A stretch of DNA of 64,000 bases from Meira nashicola (lineage: Eukaryota; Basidiomycota; Exobasidiomycetes; Exobasidiales; Brachybasidiaceae), in NCBI GenBank assembly GCA_001600355.1, contig BCJU01000003.1:624519-688518 (forward strand), given 5' to 3'. Position 1 is the first letter of the stretch. Each line of letters opens with the position of its first letter. This document shows, one piece after another, positions 38,520 to 48,213 of the stretch. The translations under genes and the position numbers were made by a program. The notes under the pieces are model-generated. The model was not told where the DNA came from. It ran no database searches and saw nothing but the letters and a program-made list of their open reading frames with translations.

Positions 38520-39397
38520 ATGGTTTTCAAAGTGAGTTTGTGGGAATATGAGTCAAAGAGACCAAGTATGGAACTGATGCTAACCTTTGCCCCTCCTCCT
38601 CACTCTCTTACGAACAATAGATTGATTTGACTGGTAAAACCGTCGTAGTTACGGGAGGAAACCGTGGTATCGGTCTTGCTATGAGCGAAAGTGTTGCCAA
38701 TGCTGGTGGAAATGTAGCCATCTTTTTCCATTCTAACCCAAAAGCTCATGAAGCTGCAGACAATGTTGCAAAGAAGTATAACGTAAAGGTTAAGGCTTAC
38801 CAATGTGACGTCAGTGATCGTGAATTGGTAATCAAAACAATTGAACAAGTTGAAAAGGATTTGGGAACTCCAATCGTTGCTTTAATGGCAAATGCAGGTG
38901 TTTCGGTCGTTAAACCTGCATTAGAATTGACTACTGAAGATTTCCACAAAGTGTTCAATGCAAACGTTTTGGGTGCATTCAACACTGCTCAAGCTGTTGC
39001 TCAACATTGGGTTAATAAGAAATTCCAAGGTGGTTCTATCGTGATCACTTCAAGTATGAGTTCCGAATTATACAACCAAAAAGGTTTGAACGACCCTTTG
39101 ACTCAAATTTTCTATAACGCAAGCAAGGGTGCAGCAACAAATATGGTTAAAGGTTTAGCAGCTGAATTTGCACAATACCACATCCGTGTGAATGCATTGG
39201 AACCAGGATTCACAAACACTGAACAAACTTCGGTTATGGAAAAGTCAATCCGTGATTATCAAGCAAGCTCTGTTCCTCTTCGTAGATTTGCCGAACCACA
39301 TGAACAAGGTGATGCAGCTTTGTTCTTGATCAGCGAAAGTGCATCTTACATTACCGGTACAATCTTGCGTCCCGATGGAGGTTTCTCTGCATACTAG
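38520..39397 (+). CDS. NADP-dependent mannitol dehydrogenase-like SDR (two exons)
   Basis: Exon 1 is only 12 nt (38520-38531, MVFK). The intron is 38532-38620 (89 nt, GTGAGT...CAATAG). Exon 2 is 38621-39397. The product has 262 residues. The cofactor motif is TGGNRGIG, the NAG motif is MANAGVSVVKPA, the catalytic Ser lies in SIVITSSMSSE and the Tyr/Lys in YNASKGA. PLRRFAEPHEQGDAALFL and GFSAY end the protein. The whole pattern resembles the agaric mannitol 2-dehydrogenase and yeast Sou1-type reductases, which interconvert fructose or sorbose with the polyol. Substrate choice between these is uncertain. Confidence 0.88.
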
Positions 39398-39986
39398 GGG
39401 TGGAAGTATAATATAGTATATATAATATTGAATGTCATTATTGTTATGTTTATGAATTAGTGATACATTAAAATTGAAAACATATGATTGAAGGATGTAG
39501 CCAACTTTTCTTAAGCATAATGCGTATTTATCGAGCAAGATTCTCAATATGTAATAAGTTGGCAATCTTGTATCTTTGCTGGTTTTCCCTCAACCATTGC
39601 CCGGCTTCGATTCAGGCAATGTGACGAATAAGCCAGCAGAATGGAAAGTGTTGTTGAGTGAATCTTAATGAACAAATAAACGAGAACGAGTGAAACCTTA
39701 TATGCAGCTGATCATACACATTTGTGATTGCGATAAAAATATTGTCGAACGTATATATGGGCAGGAAGGAAAAACGAAGTTACGTGATTCTTCTCAGTTT
39801 AATTTTTTTTTCGAAGCGCGATTTTTTTCTCACTTTTACGTAAACACGTGAATTGTACTTGTACAATCTCCCCCAGAAATAAAAAGGCCGCACAGACTGT
39901 AGTTTAATTTTTGGCATTCATTCATTCTTCTTGACAAATTCAAACTTCTTCTCGCATCCATTCACCTAATTCATCATCTTTCAAAT
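39398..39986. other. Intergenic region, SDR 3' flank and CET1 promoter
   Basis: About 590 bp, AT-rich, with TATA-type repeats right after the SDR stop (39410-39430) and ACGTGA elements near 39781 and 39846. I looked for a tRNA around GGCTTCGATTCAGG (39603) and found no cloverleaf. Confidence 0.45.
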
Positions 39987-40939
39987 ATGGCCACCGCATC
40001 AGCTTCTTGGCCTAATCCACCTTTAGATCGTAGTATTTTAGGATGGGATCCGACAGATGAATTTTCAGTTTTGATTGGAGATTGGTTATCGGAAAATGGA
40101 CAAGGGTATTCGAATTTAGAGATTGAAGCAAAAGTAGGAAGGATAATTGATCAATCGACCGGACAACGTGTTCAAATTCCAGTTAGAACGGAAACAATAA
40201 TTGAAATGCAACGTGGATGGAAATTTGAAAGTCATATGTCTGATGCACAACATCAAAAAATTAATGGATTATTGAATAAAGCAGTTGAACAAAGTTCTGG
40301 AAAAATAACTTATCAAAGACAAAAAGAAGTTGATTTATTTTATTCTGATGAAAATAAAGAAGATGATAGGAGAAGTAAGATTAGAGTAACAAAAGATGAA
40401 GATTCATGGATAACAAAAGCAACTATTATGAAAAAAAGATTGAATGATATTAACATTTATTGTCCAAATCGATCGTTGGATTATCGGATTAGCATAAATG
40501 TTGAAGAGCCAAGGTGTGAGTGAAGATGTAGTGTATATCATCTTTTGCCCTTCTTTTTCTAACAATCTTTTCTTTTCACAGCTGAACCCTTAAATCAGGA
40601 ATCCGACTTTCAGCGATCAAAGAATAGATTGCATTATACCCATCAACAGATATGCGTTGATCTAACACAAGTTTCTTCTCCGGGTGGAGATGAAAAAGTG
40701 AGTAGAAAAAGGGGCTCAGCTGGGAAATCTTTGAGAATTGCTCTTTTTCTAACTTTAATTTCATTTTCTTATTATAGCCTACCAATGAACTTGAATTGGA
40801 ATTCAAAGATGCAAATGTACTTTTGCAATCAGCACAAGCTTCCGTTCATGCTGCAAGTCGGCAAGAATGGACACCATTTTACGATTCGATTTTAATATTC
40901 CTGAATAATATCAGGATGCTCATCAGGAATGCCGATTGA
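39987..40939 (+). CDS. CET1: mRNA 5'-triphosphatase, capping enzyme beta subunit (three exons)
   Basis: Cet1/Pct1 removes the gamma-phosphate from nascent RNA before guanylyl transfer. Exons are 39987-40515, 40582-40697 and 40778-40939, with introns of 66 and 80 nt (both GTGAGT). The 268-residue product is close to the minimal catalytic size. The tunnel-fold metal-binding motif is LEIEAKVGRI (about 44-53). KEVDLFY, RSKIRVTKDE, MKKRLNDINIYCPNRSLDYR (20 residues) and VDLTQV follow. The last exon supplies the second acidic strand, NELELEF. Splicing is needed to reach that glutamate motif. Confidence 0.93.
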
Positions 40940-41117
40940 AGGGCATTTCATCGCGTTCATGTATTATATACTCAACCTTTTCAATGCAATTTGCATCTTA
41001 GAAACTTTTAAAGAAAAACCAAACTATGCTGCCGTTGATACGATATGAAAAGGTGCTATTTGTACACTACCTAAATTGTATGAGAACATCAAACAAATTG
41101 AGACGATTTGTCATCCT

Positions 41118-41724
41118 TCACCTTCTTCCACGACGCATCAAGCCGGCCAAAATTACACCTCCAACTGCAGCTGCACCACCCATTAAAGCCATACCGATAT
41201 AACCTTCTCTTGCAACTCCTTTTTCGATTAATTGGTTCAAGCTTTGTGCTTGTTGATTGTGTGGTTCACGTTCCATTAGCAGTGCTGGTGAGAGAAGGGG
41301 GAAGGGGGGAGATAATGTTAGATAGTTGCTTCAAAAAGAAACATAAGTTCTTGTTAACCCACCATTGAATCTTTTAGCTTCTTCATAATTTCCCATTTTG
41401 TAATGTCCTAAAGAGAGGTAGTATAGACATTCTCTTCTACGAGGTGGATCTGAACGATAGATATCTATATTGATGACGAAAGAGAGAAAGTGTTAGTAAA
41501 AAAGACACCCCTTTTAACAACAACAGTTACCCACCTGTTAAAAGAGCAACACCTTCAGCCATATCTTCTCTCTTTCTACTTTTTACCAAACCCCATGCAA
41601 AGTTAAACTTTGTTTGTGTTGATGCATGACCTTGATTTAATTCACGTAAATATTGATCACGTAAAACTGCTAATTCGGCAGGTTGAAGTGGTTGTTCAGC
41701 ATCAACTGCGTATGGTAAAGACAT
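41118..41724 (-). CDS. FIS1: Mitochondrial fission protein Fis1 (three exons)
   Basis: Fis1 is a tail-anchored outer-membrane protein that recruits the division machinery to mitochondria and peroxisomes. Exons are 41535-41724, 41363-41464 and 41118-41284, with introns of 70 and 78 nt, both with GTGGGT donors. The product has 152 residues (yeast Fis1, 155). The Fis1 signature [14 protein letters not shown] is in exon 1, [20 protein letters not shown] in exon 2, and the C-terminal anchor [20 protein letters not shown] in exon 3, followed by the basic tail [16 protein letters not shown] lies 73 bp upstream. Confidence 0.95.
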
Positions 41725-41796
41725 GATTTCACTTTCAAAGAATGTGTATGTAGTGGCAAGAAAGGAATTGAAAAAGGATGGAGAATGATGAATGTA

Positions 41797-41804
41797 TGCA
41801 TGCA
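41797..41804. promoter_or_regulatory. TGCATGCA palindrome upstream of FIS1
   Basis: An exact octamer in GTATGCATGCACAG, 73 bp before the FIS1 ATG on the minus strand. Confidence 0.45.
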
Positions 41805-41991
41805 CAGCCAAATCACAAAAAATAAAAAGTCGGCGCCGTTCGCCGTACACTCATTGCTTGCGCGGGGAATAAGAAAATAGGGCCCAAGTTCACGTGTGAA
41901 ACAAGAGAGGGAAGCATCTTCCTCAACCTCCACCGTCATTGTCATTATAAATAGAATTGATCAAGGATAAAGAGATTGTGTTTATGTACAT

Positions 41992-43029
41992 TTAATTATT
42001 ACCCATAATGATCACATTACGGAATTTAGGTCTACCTTCTAATGTATCCTTTAACGCTTCAGCTGCTTTTTCTAATGGCCATTCCTTACTGATCGATTTA
42101 ATTTCGGAAAGGTTGCACCATTTGATAAAGTGTTCATTATTTGCTGCATGACCGCATTTTGCACCTTGAACGCCAATATAACCTGTGATTAAATCCATTG
42201 TATTTACACCTAATTCTTTACCGTCATTTGGAGTTCCAACGATGATCAATTTACCATATTTATCTAAAAGAGGAATTAATTGTTTTGGTGCATCACCACT
42301 TGGAGCGGTTGCTAATGCAATTTTTGCTTTACCAATCTTTTTAAATTCTTCTTCAAGATTATCTTTTGATGAAAGATAATAATTTGCTCCTAATTTTAAT
42401 GCTAATTCTTTTTTATCTGGTGAACCTGAAATGCAAACTACAATCGCACCTGCTTTACGTCCAACTTGAACGGCTAAATGACCTAAACCACCTAAACCTT
42501 GAACGATGATCGTATCACCTGCTCTTAAACCTGCATCTAAAAGAGCTTCATAAACTGTATTACCTGCGCATAATAAAGGTGCAAGTTCTGCGTCTGACAT
42601 TTTGAGTTCTTCTGGTAAAATAACGACTGCAGATTCAGAAGCTAAAACGAATTCTTGATGACCACCATCGATTGAAACTCCTGTAACTTTACTCTTTTCA
42701 CAATGAATGAAATCACCTTTACGACAAAATGAACATTGATGACAATAACCACCATTCCAACCTAAACCAACACGTTGACCAACTTTCCATTCTTTATTAC
42801 AATCTTGACCTAAACTTTCAATCCTACCAACAACTTCATGTCCAGGTGAAAGTGGATAAGGTGATCCCATTATACCTGTCATTGTAAAATGATCAGAAGC
42901 ACAAATTCCACTTGCAATCACTTTAATTAAAATTTCATTTTTACCTGCTGTTGGTGTTTGTTTTTCAACAATTTCTAATTTACCATTAGCTTGCTTAACT
43001 TGAGCTGCTTTGTGAGTTTTACCTGCCAT
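41992..43029 (-). CDS. Zinc-dependent alcohol dehydrogenase (CAD-like MDR)
   Basis: This is a 345-residue medium-chain dehydrogenase. Catalytic-zinc ligands lie in SGICASDHF and PGHEVVG. The structural-zinc cysteines are in YCHQCSFCRKGDFIHC (about 95-110). The nucleotide-binding GLGGLGHLAVQVGRKAGA is at about 174-191, preceded by CAGNTVYEAL. The sequence fits NADP-type Adh6/CAD-like enzymes that reduce aldehydes, but the physiological substrate is unknown. It is intronless and divergent from the PIMT gene. Confidence 0.92.
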   Translation of the reverse strand: MAGKTHKAAQVKQANGKLEIVEKQTPTAGKNEILIKVIASGICASDHFTMTGIMGSPYPLSPGHEVVGRIESLGQDCNKEWKVGQRVGLGWNGGYCHQCSFCRKGDFIHCEKSKVTGVSIDGGHQEFVLASESAVVILPEELKMSDAELAPLLCAGNTVYEALLDAGLRAGDTIIVQGLGGLGHLAVQVGRKAGAIVVCISGSPDKKELALKLGANYYLSSKDNLEEEFKKIGKAKIALATAPSGDAPKQLIPLLDKYGKLIIVGTPNDGKELGVNTMDLITGYIGVQGAKCGHAANNEHFIKWCNLSEIKSISKEWPLEKAAEALKDTLEGRPKFRNVIIMGNN

Positions 43030-43559
43030 TTTCAGTTATTTCTTTATGATGATAATGATGATGGAATGAAAAGAAGTATTTAGGAAGATGTTATCCTCCA
43101 CTTCTTATATGTAATTTTCGGATATAAGTTACCTTTTCTTGAGGAATAGGCACTTGAACAGTTTTCGAGTTTCATGTAGATGTACAATCAAGCATATAAT
43201 ATATATGTGTATATATATACATACACTGCAAATATGCCACTCAACACTTGTACCCGATCACATCCAAAAAAAAAAACAGAAGAGAAGGGTTTAAACGCAG
43301 AAGCCGAAGGAAACGAATGTTTGTGGTACAACTGAACTAATGAGTGTCGAACGACACTTGTATGCAAAGCATATGCATGCACGCGCCCTCTTACGAAATT
43401 TCTTCTTGCGGTTTATCGGAAGCCAGCGGATTTGTGCACGCTCCACAAAGCGGTGATGTACTTAAAGTCCATTGTCAAGGTCCCTTGGAAGTGTGTGTGC
43501 AGTGTGCATTTGTAGTACTTTAAGTCCGTAACAATCATCACTCTCTACACACACACAAG
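43030..43559. other. Divergent promoter region, ADH / PIMT
   Basis: About 530 bp containing an (AT)/(GT) microsatellite at 43196-43224, a poly(A) run near 43266, TGCATGCA at 43374-43381 followed by CGCGC, and a repeated TACTTAAAGTCC / TACTTTAAGTCC pair near 43458 and 43515. No gene is supported. Confidence 0.5.
43374..43381. promoter_or_regulatory. TGCATGCA palindrome between ADH and PIMT
   Basis: An exact octamer in CATATGCATGCACGCGC within the divergent intergenic region. Confidence 0.4.
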
Positions 43560-44276
43560 ATGGCATGGAGATGTAGCGGAAATACAAATGAAGAATTAAT
43601 TACGAATATGAGATCGGCAAAATTAATCACTTCAACAAAAGTTTTTGATTCAATGAAAAAAGTTGATAGAAAAGCATATGTTCCTAATGAAAAAGATGCT
43701 TATCTTGATAGTCCACAATCAATTGGATTCGGAGCAACGATTTCAGCTCCTCATATGCATGCATATGCAGTTGAAGCTCTTTTACCTTTTTTGAAAAAAG
43801 GATCGAAAGTGTTGGATGTTGGAAGTGGAAGTGGTTATACGATGGCAATCTTTTGGCATTTAATAAAAGATGATGATGAATCAAAAACAAGTGCACGTGT
43901 GATTGGAATCGATCATATTAAACCTTTGGTAGAATTAGCACGTAAAAATTTACAAAAAGATGGATTAGAAAAAGAATTACAAAAGGGAATCTTGGAAGTG
44001 ATTGAAGGAGATGGTAGATTGGGTTATGAAGAAAAAGGTCCTTATTCTGCAATTCATGTTGGAGCTGCTGCAAATACAATACCTGAACGTTTAGTAGAAC
44101 AACTTGCAAAACCTGGAAGGATGTTCATTCCAGTTGAAGATCCTGATGGAAATGGTCAAAATATTTGGCATGTCGATAAAGATGAAAATGGTAAAATTAC
44201 GAAACAAAAACAATTTGGTGTAATGTATGTTCCTTTAACTGATGTAAACAAACAATGGCCTGCTGGGTCACAATAA
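43560..44276 (+). CDS. PCMT1: Protein-L-isoaspartate O-methyltransferase (PIMT)
   Basis: This cytosolic repair enzyme methylates isoaspartyl residues in aged proteins. The 238-residue protein opens MAWRCSGNTNEELITNM, as eukaryotic PIMTs do. The conserved QSIGFGATISAPHMHAYAVE (20 residues, about 53-72) and the SAM motif VLDVGSGSGYT (about 85-95) are intact. The late motif AIHVGAAANTIPE and the C-terminal GVMYVPLTD also match. The length and uninterrupted frame indicate a functional gene. CACACACA lies directly before the ATG. Confidence 0.96.
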   Translation: MAWRCSGNTNEELITNMRSAKLITSTKVFDSMKKVDRKAYVPNEKDAYLDSPQSIGFGATISAPHMHAYAVEALLPFLKKGSKVLDVGSGSGYTMAIFWHLIKDDDESKTSARVIGIDHIKPLVELARKNLQKDGLEKELQKGILEVIEGDGRLGYEEKGPYSAIHVGAAANTIPERLVEQLAKPGRMFIPVEDPDGNGQNIWHVDKDENGKITKQKQFGVMYVPLTDVNKQWPAGSQ

Positions 44277-44409
44277 ACACTTGTATTATAATAACGATTC
44301 ATTCTTTGTCAATCGTGTCTTTGTGTGTGAGATAAGGGTGAAATTTGAAAAGCTGAGCAAACACAAAAAAACGCGAAAGACGCTAAGATAAAAAAAAAAA
44401 GTTTAATCT

Positions 44410-44417
44410 TGCATGCA
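44410..44417. promoter_or_regulatory. TGCATGCA palindrome upstream of TGS1
   Basis: An exact octamer in CTTGCATGCACAT, 47 bp before the ATG at 44464. Confidence 0.45.
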
Positions 44418-44463
44418 CATCATTCTTCCAATCAATCAACCAACCAACCACCTAAAGCAAAAT

Positions 44464-45411
44464 ATGGCTAGACGTAAAAATCGAAAAACAAACGTAAAGC
44501 GATCTTATGGTCAAAGCTTCGTTCCAAAAGAAGGTGAAAACGATAAAGAAGGTTATGAAGACATTTATGATTATGCACTTACAGAAGCAGATCAATTTCC
44601 GGAAAATATGTTAAAATATTGGAGACAAAGAAAACAATTATTCACTTTATTCGATGGAACATCTGCAAATGGTCAATTACCTTTACTCGATCAAGAATCT
44701 TGGTATAGTATTACACCTGAACCAATTGCAGCACGAATTGCAGAAAGATGTAGATGTTCAACTATCTTGGACGCTTTTTGTGGTGTAGGTGGAAATGCAA
44801 TTCAATTCGCATTAACATGTGAAAATGTTATAGCTATCGATATTGATCCGATAAAATTACAAATGGCAAAACATAATGCAAAAGTGTATGGAGTTGAACA
44901 ATATATAACTTTCTTACAAGGAGATTGGAGAGATTTCGTAAATGCATGGATGCGTGAAAGGGACACAAATGCACTCGAAACAGATAAACAATCAGATGAC
45001 GCGAAATGGCAAAAATGTCAAAAGTTAAACTTTGATGTCGTCTTCCTTTCACCTCCTTGGGGTGGGGTATCATATCGTTCTCTTCATCCTGAAACTCCAC
45101 AAAAACAACAAGTCATTTCAGCTATACCTGCAACGCCTACAATCGATACGGAAAAAGATGAAAACTTTTATCCTCTTTCAGCTTTGGCACCTTCTGGCGG
45201 AAAAGACTTGTTTCAACAAGCTTCCCAATTAACTCCAAACGTATGTATGTTTGTACCGCGTACGATAGATCTGAACGAGTTGGCATCTTTGGTCGGACAA
45301 CATTCTCAAATCGCCGTTGAAGAACAATGGCTTCGAGGTCGCTGTAAAGCACTTTCTTGTTATTTTGGCGAATTGGCAGAATGGAAAGAAGATCAAGTCA
45401 ATTCAGAATAA
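44464..45411 (+). CDS. TGS1: Trimethylguanosine synthase (Tgs1)
   Basis: Tgs1 hypermethylates the m7G cap of snRNAs and snoRNAs to the trimethylguanosine form. The 315-residue protein starts at 44464 (AATATGGC), with a basic N-terminus (MARRKNRKTNVKRS). The SAM-binding core has ILDAFCGVGGNAIQFA (about 102-117) and VIAIDIDPIKLQMAKHNA. The catalytic NPPW-like loop is FLSPPWGGVSY. The Trp after PP stacks on the guanine in the family. The C-terminal EQWLRGRCKALSCYFG is also typical. Another cap enzyme, CET1, lies 3.5 kb away. Confidence 0.95.
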   Translation: MARRKNRKTNVKRSYGQSFVPKEGENDKEGYEDIYDYALTEADQFPENMLKYWRQRKQLFTLFDGTSANGQLPLLDQESWYSITPEPIAARIAERCRCSTILDAFCGVGGNAIQFALTCENVIAIDIDPIKLQMAKHNAKVYGVEQYITFLQGDWRDFVNAWMRERDTNALETDKQSDDAKWQKCQKLNFDVVFLSPPWGGVSYRSLHPETPQKQQVISAIPATPTIDTEKDENFYPLSALAPSGGKDLFQQASQLTPNVCMFVPRTIDLNELASLVGQHSQIAVEEQWLRGRCKALSCYFGELAEWKEDQVNSE

Positions 45412-45518
45412 TTTTGACTTTTTTTTTTGTGAAATAAAATCATCTGTAAAATAATTGCAATCAATGTAGAATAAATTGTAGTGCGTGGTATGAAATTGGT
45501 ATAATTGTACATTCGTCA

Positions 45519-47963
45519 TCATTCAAGTGTGGCTTCTGATATTCCTTTTGATCGTTTCTTTTTCTTAGAAACAGCCTTTCGAACAGCTACATTTTCCACA
45601 TCTGCAGCATCTGGCATTTCCTCTTCTTCTTGTTGTGGTGGAACAATGGATGCCTTTGCCTCGCCACCTTTCTCGTCAAGCTCTAGCTGTACAATCGGTA
45701 TCGAATCAATATCATCTCCTTGCTCATCGATCAAATTTGCCGGTTGCGATTTTGTCTGATTAGGTTTTGATCCAAGATAATAAGGTGACTCGCTTTGTCT
45801 CTTAAGTCTTTCTGCTTTTAACCTTCTTCGCTCTTGGGATTCGAGCGTCCTATCTGATGAGCTCTCTTTACGCTTCGTTTTCCCACCACTTGCCTTCACT
45901 TCTGCCTTCTTTGCCGCTTCTTCTGCTTCCCATTCATCCACAATACGAATCCCTACAGGCTCGACAAACCACGTATCAAGATCCAAGCCAGCCGGAACGG
46001 CAACCTTGCTTTGCGCTTTCTTTGCAACTGGTCCCAACGCATGTCCAAAGAAAAGTGGTGAAAGAAGTTGTAAGCTCTTTGGTGGGGAAGGAGAAGAATC
46101 TTGCGCTTCCTTTTTTGGTCGATTTTGTAAATCGCCTTGCAAAATTTTTATCAACACATTAAACTCCGAAAGGCGCTCCTCCAACTCAATGTCATTTGCG
46201 ATCGCAAGTGTACCTTCAATGCTTGAGGCAACCTCATCTGTTATTGTCTGTATTTCTTTCATCTTATCCTCACTCCATTCACGTCCTTGCTCCAATAACC
46301 ACCATGCAAACAATTTAATAGCATTGTGCACTGCCATTGCCCGGGTAGCTCCATCACAAACCCGTAAAATTTCAGATCGCAAAAGAAGACTAATTATTGC
46401 TGGAGGATAAGCAATATGTTGACAATACTCCCCACAAATCCAGGCAGCAGCTCGAAGGATCAACAGTTCTTGCCCGTTCTCACCACTCTGTTCATCGATG
46501 AAATTGAAATCTTCAATCACTTGTTTCAATTTGTAGATCGCGTGAGGGCGAATGGCACGTACACGAGCGCTTATATCGATAAGCTGCTCTTGAACTCGAA
46601 ATCCAACAGAATTGCCTGCCAGATGATGAAGACGCACAAGAACGTCAACGTACCATTCAAAATCGACAATATTCGTATACGTATCCTGCGATCCAAGGTC
46701 CAGAATGCGATTGATGATCTCCAATCGATAAGATGCAGTGATCCACGAAGTAGTAGACTTGTTTGCTAGACCGCCATTTGCTTGCATTGCTTGACGTAAC
46801 GCTTGTGTTGCAGAGGGTGGCTTAGGTACCGTCTTGCTGGGATCCAAATATCGCAATTGTTGTTCAACAATATCAATAAAATTATCCCTACTTGCCATTC
46901 CTGAAACCAAATCTAACGCTCTGAAGCGAATACTTAGATCTTCGTCATCCATCGACTCAAAGATGCTATCTTGATGAACAGCAACGAGATGTGGGTGTGT
47001 TGGCAGAATTTTTACCAGAGCTAACAAGGCGATATATCGCAAATTCTGATCGTCATCTTCCAAAAATACACCAAGCTTTTCCGAACATGTAGCTGCCAAT
47101 TCATCTCCTCCTTGTCCCTCTAGCATACCACCAATGATGACTGTATGCATGCATTCATACAGTAAACTCATAGCTGGCGTTGTTGTGATGAGAGTGGTGA
47201 TGGGCGGTAAAAGCTTCTTTGCTAATCGAGGTTCAAGTGGTGTGAGAACACCAAAAAGCTTCACAATCTTGATCAACATCCAATTGTTTGTCGAATTAGT
47301 CAAAAGATGAAATAATTGCGGAGAAAGAGGCAAGAAAGCTTTGGCGATTTTTTCATCTCGACGAGCCAATTCGCAAATGATACTAACAGTAGCCGACACA
47401 ACACCATTATCCTGGTCATCTAACTTTTCTGCTAATTTCGGTAAAGCCTGAACCAGAGCAGGAGGATACTGCAAAATGATTGAGTGTAGAACGAGAAGGG
47501 CCCTCTTGCGTATGACCGGTTTGGTATGTGTTAGAAGTGTGATTACATCCGACGAGAGATGTTGGGCCAAATCAGGTGTTAGAATATGCGACAATCCATT
47601 GAGTGCTACAGCAATATCCAGCGAAGAAGATGATCGAAGATCTTTCTTGACCATATTTGTTGCTAAAATTAAAACGTCTGTATCTTGCGTAAATGTTTGC
47701 GAAGCTGCCAAATAACCTACATGTTTCAAATGAAAGCGAGGAGATGCCATAACTTCTAGCATATGAAAAGATGCATTTGAAGGAGCATATCCAAGCATTT
47801 GCAAATACGTAAGCTTCAAAATTGCTTCTGCTTTTATTTCCATATCACCACTTCGAACTTCCATCTTGATCTCATCCATCAATGTGGCCACATATCGTGC
47901 TTCATCTTTGCCTCGATGAGACCTGAGCCCTTTGATAAGTGAGCTCAAAGATCGTTCGAACAT
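45519..47963 (-). CDS. APL5: AP-3 complex delta subunit (Apl5)
   Basis: This large AP-3 adaptin is needed for Golgi-to-vacuole transport. The 814-residue protein has an adaptin N-terminal HEAT trunk over about residues 20-590. It opens MFERSLSSLIKGLRSHRGKD, the delta-adaptin start, and continues with HVGYLAASQTFTQDTDVLIL and VIRKRALLVLHSI. The C-terminal ~200 residues are Lys/Glu-rich and disordered, with no ear domain evident. It is divergent from NTR1, with about 250 bp between starts. A TGCATGCA at 47146-47153 lies inside the coding region. Confidence 0.93.
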   Translation of the reverse strand: MFERSLSSLIKGLRSHRGKDEARYVATLMDEIKMEVRSGDMEIKAEAILKLTYLQMLGYAPSNASFHMLEVMASPRFHLKHVGYLAASQTFTQDTDVLILATNMVKKDLRSSSSLDIAVALNGLSHILTPDLAQHLSSDVITLLTHTKPVIRKRALLVLHSIILQYPPALVQALPKLAEKLDDQDNGVVSATVSIICELARRDEKIAKAFLPLSPQLFHLLTNSTNNWMLIKIVKLFGVLTPLEPRLAKKLLPPITTLITTTPAMSLLYECMHTVIIGGMLEGQGGDELAATCSEKLGVFLEDDDQNLRYIALLALVKILPTHPHLVAVHQDSIFESMDDEDLSIRFRALDLVSGMASRDNFIDIVEQQLRYLDPSKTVPKPPSATQALRQAMQANGGLANKSTTSWITASYRLEIINRILDLGSQDTYTNIVDFEWYVDVLVRLHHLAGNSVGFRVQEQLIDISARVRAIRPHAIYKLKQVIEDFNFIDEQSGENGQELLILRAAAWICGEYCQHIAYPPAIISLLLRSEILRVCDGATRAMAVHNAIKLFAWWLLEQGREWSEDKMKEIQTITDEVASSIEGTLAIANDIELEERLSEFNVLIKILQGDLQNRPKKEAQDSSPSPPKSLQLLSPLFFGHALGPVAKKAQSKVAVPAGLDLDTWFVEPVGIRIVDEWEAEEAAKKAEVKASGGKTKRKESSSDRTLESQERRRLKAERLKRQSESPYYLGSKPNQTKSQPANLIDEQGDDIDSIPIVQLELDEKGGEAKASIVPPQQEEEEMPDAADVENVAVRKAVSKKKKRSKGISEATLE

Positions 47964-48177
47964 AGTGATGATAAAGACGTCACCACACGTAAGCTACCGA
48001 TATGTGCTGAACATATATGCACTGCACATAGGTTGATGGTGTCGAGGTTTGTTGGTCTGTTCGACGATCCGTTCTTCTTGAACGTGCCTGCATAAAAAAG
48101 AAGGCGCGATTTTTGCGTAGCCTAAAATTTCGGCGAATAAAAAACAAAAATACATGCAGCATCTAGAAAAACAAGAA

Positions 48178-48185
48178 TGCATGCA
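48178..48185. promoter_or_regulatory. TGCATGCA palindrome upstream of NTR1
   Basis: An exact octamer in GAATGCATGCATCC, 29 bp before the ATG at 48214, in the region shared with APL5. Confidence 0.45.
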
Positions 48186-48213
48186 TCCAACATTTCTTCT
48201 CCTTTTCATCATC

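Noticed and set aside
39595..39640. Possible tRNA B-box (GGCTTCGATTCAGG)
   Set aside because: No A-box at the right distance and no acceptor stem could be paired.
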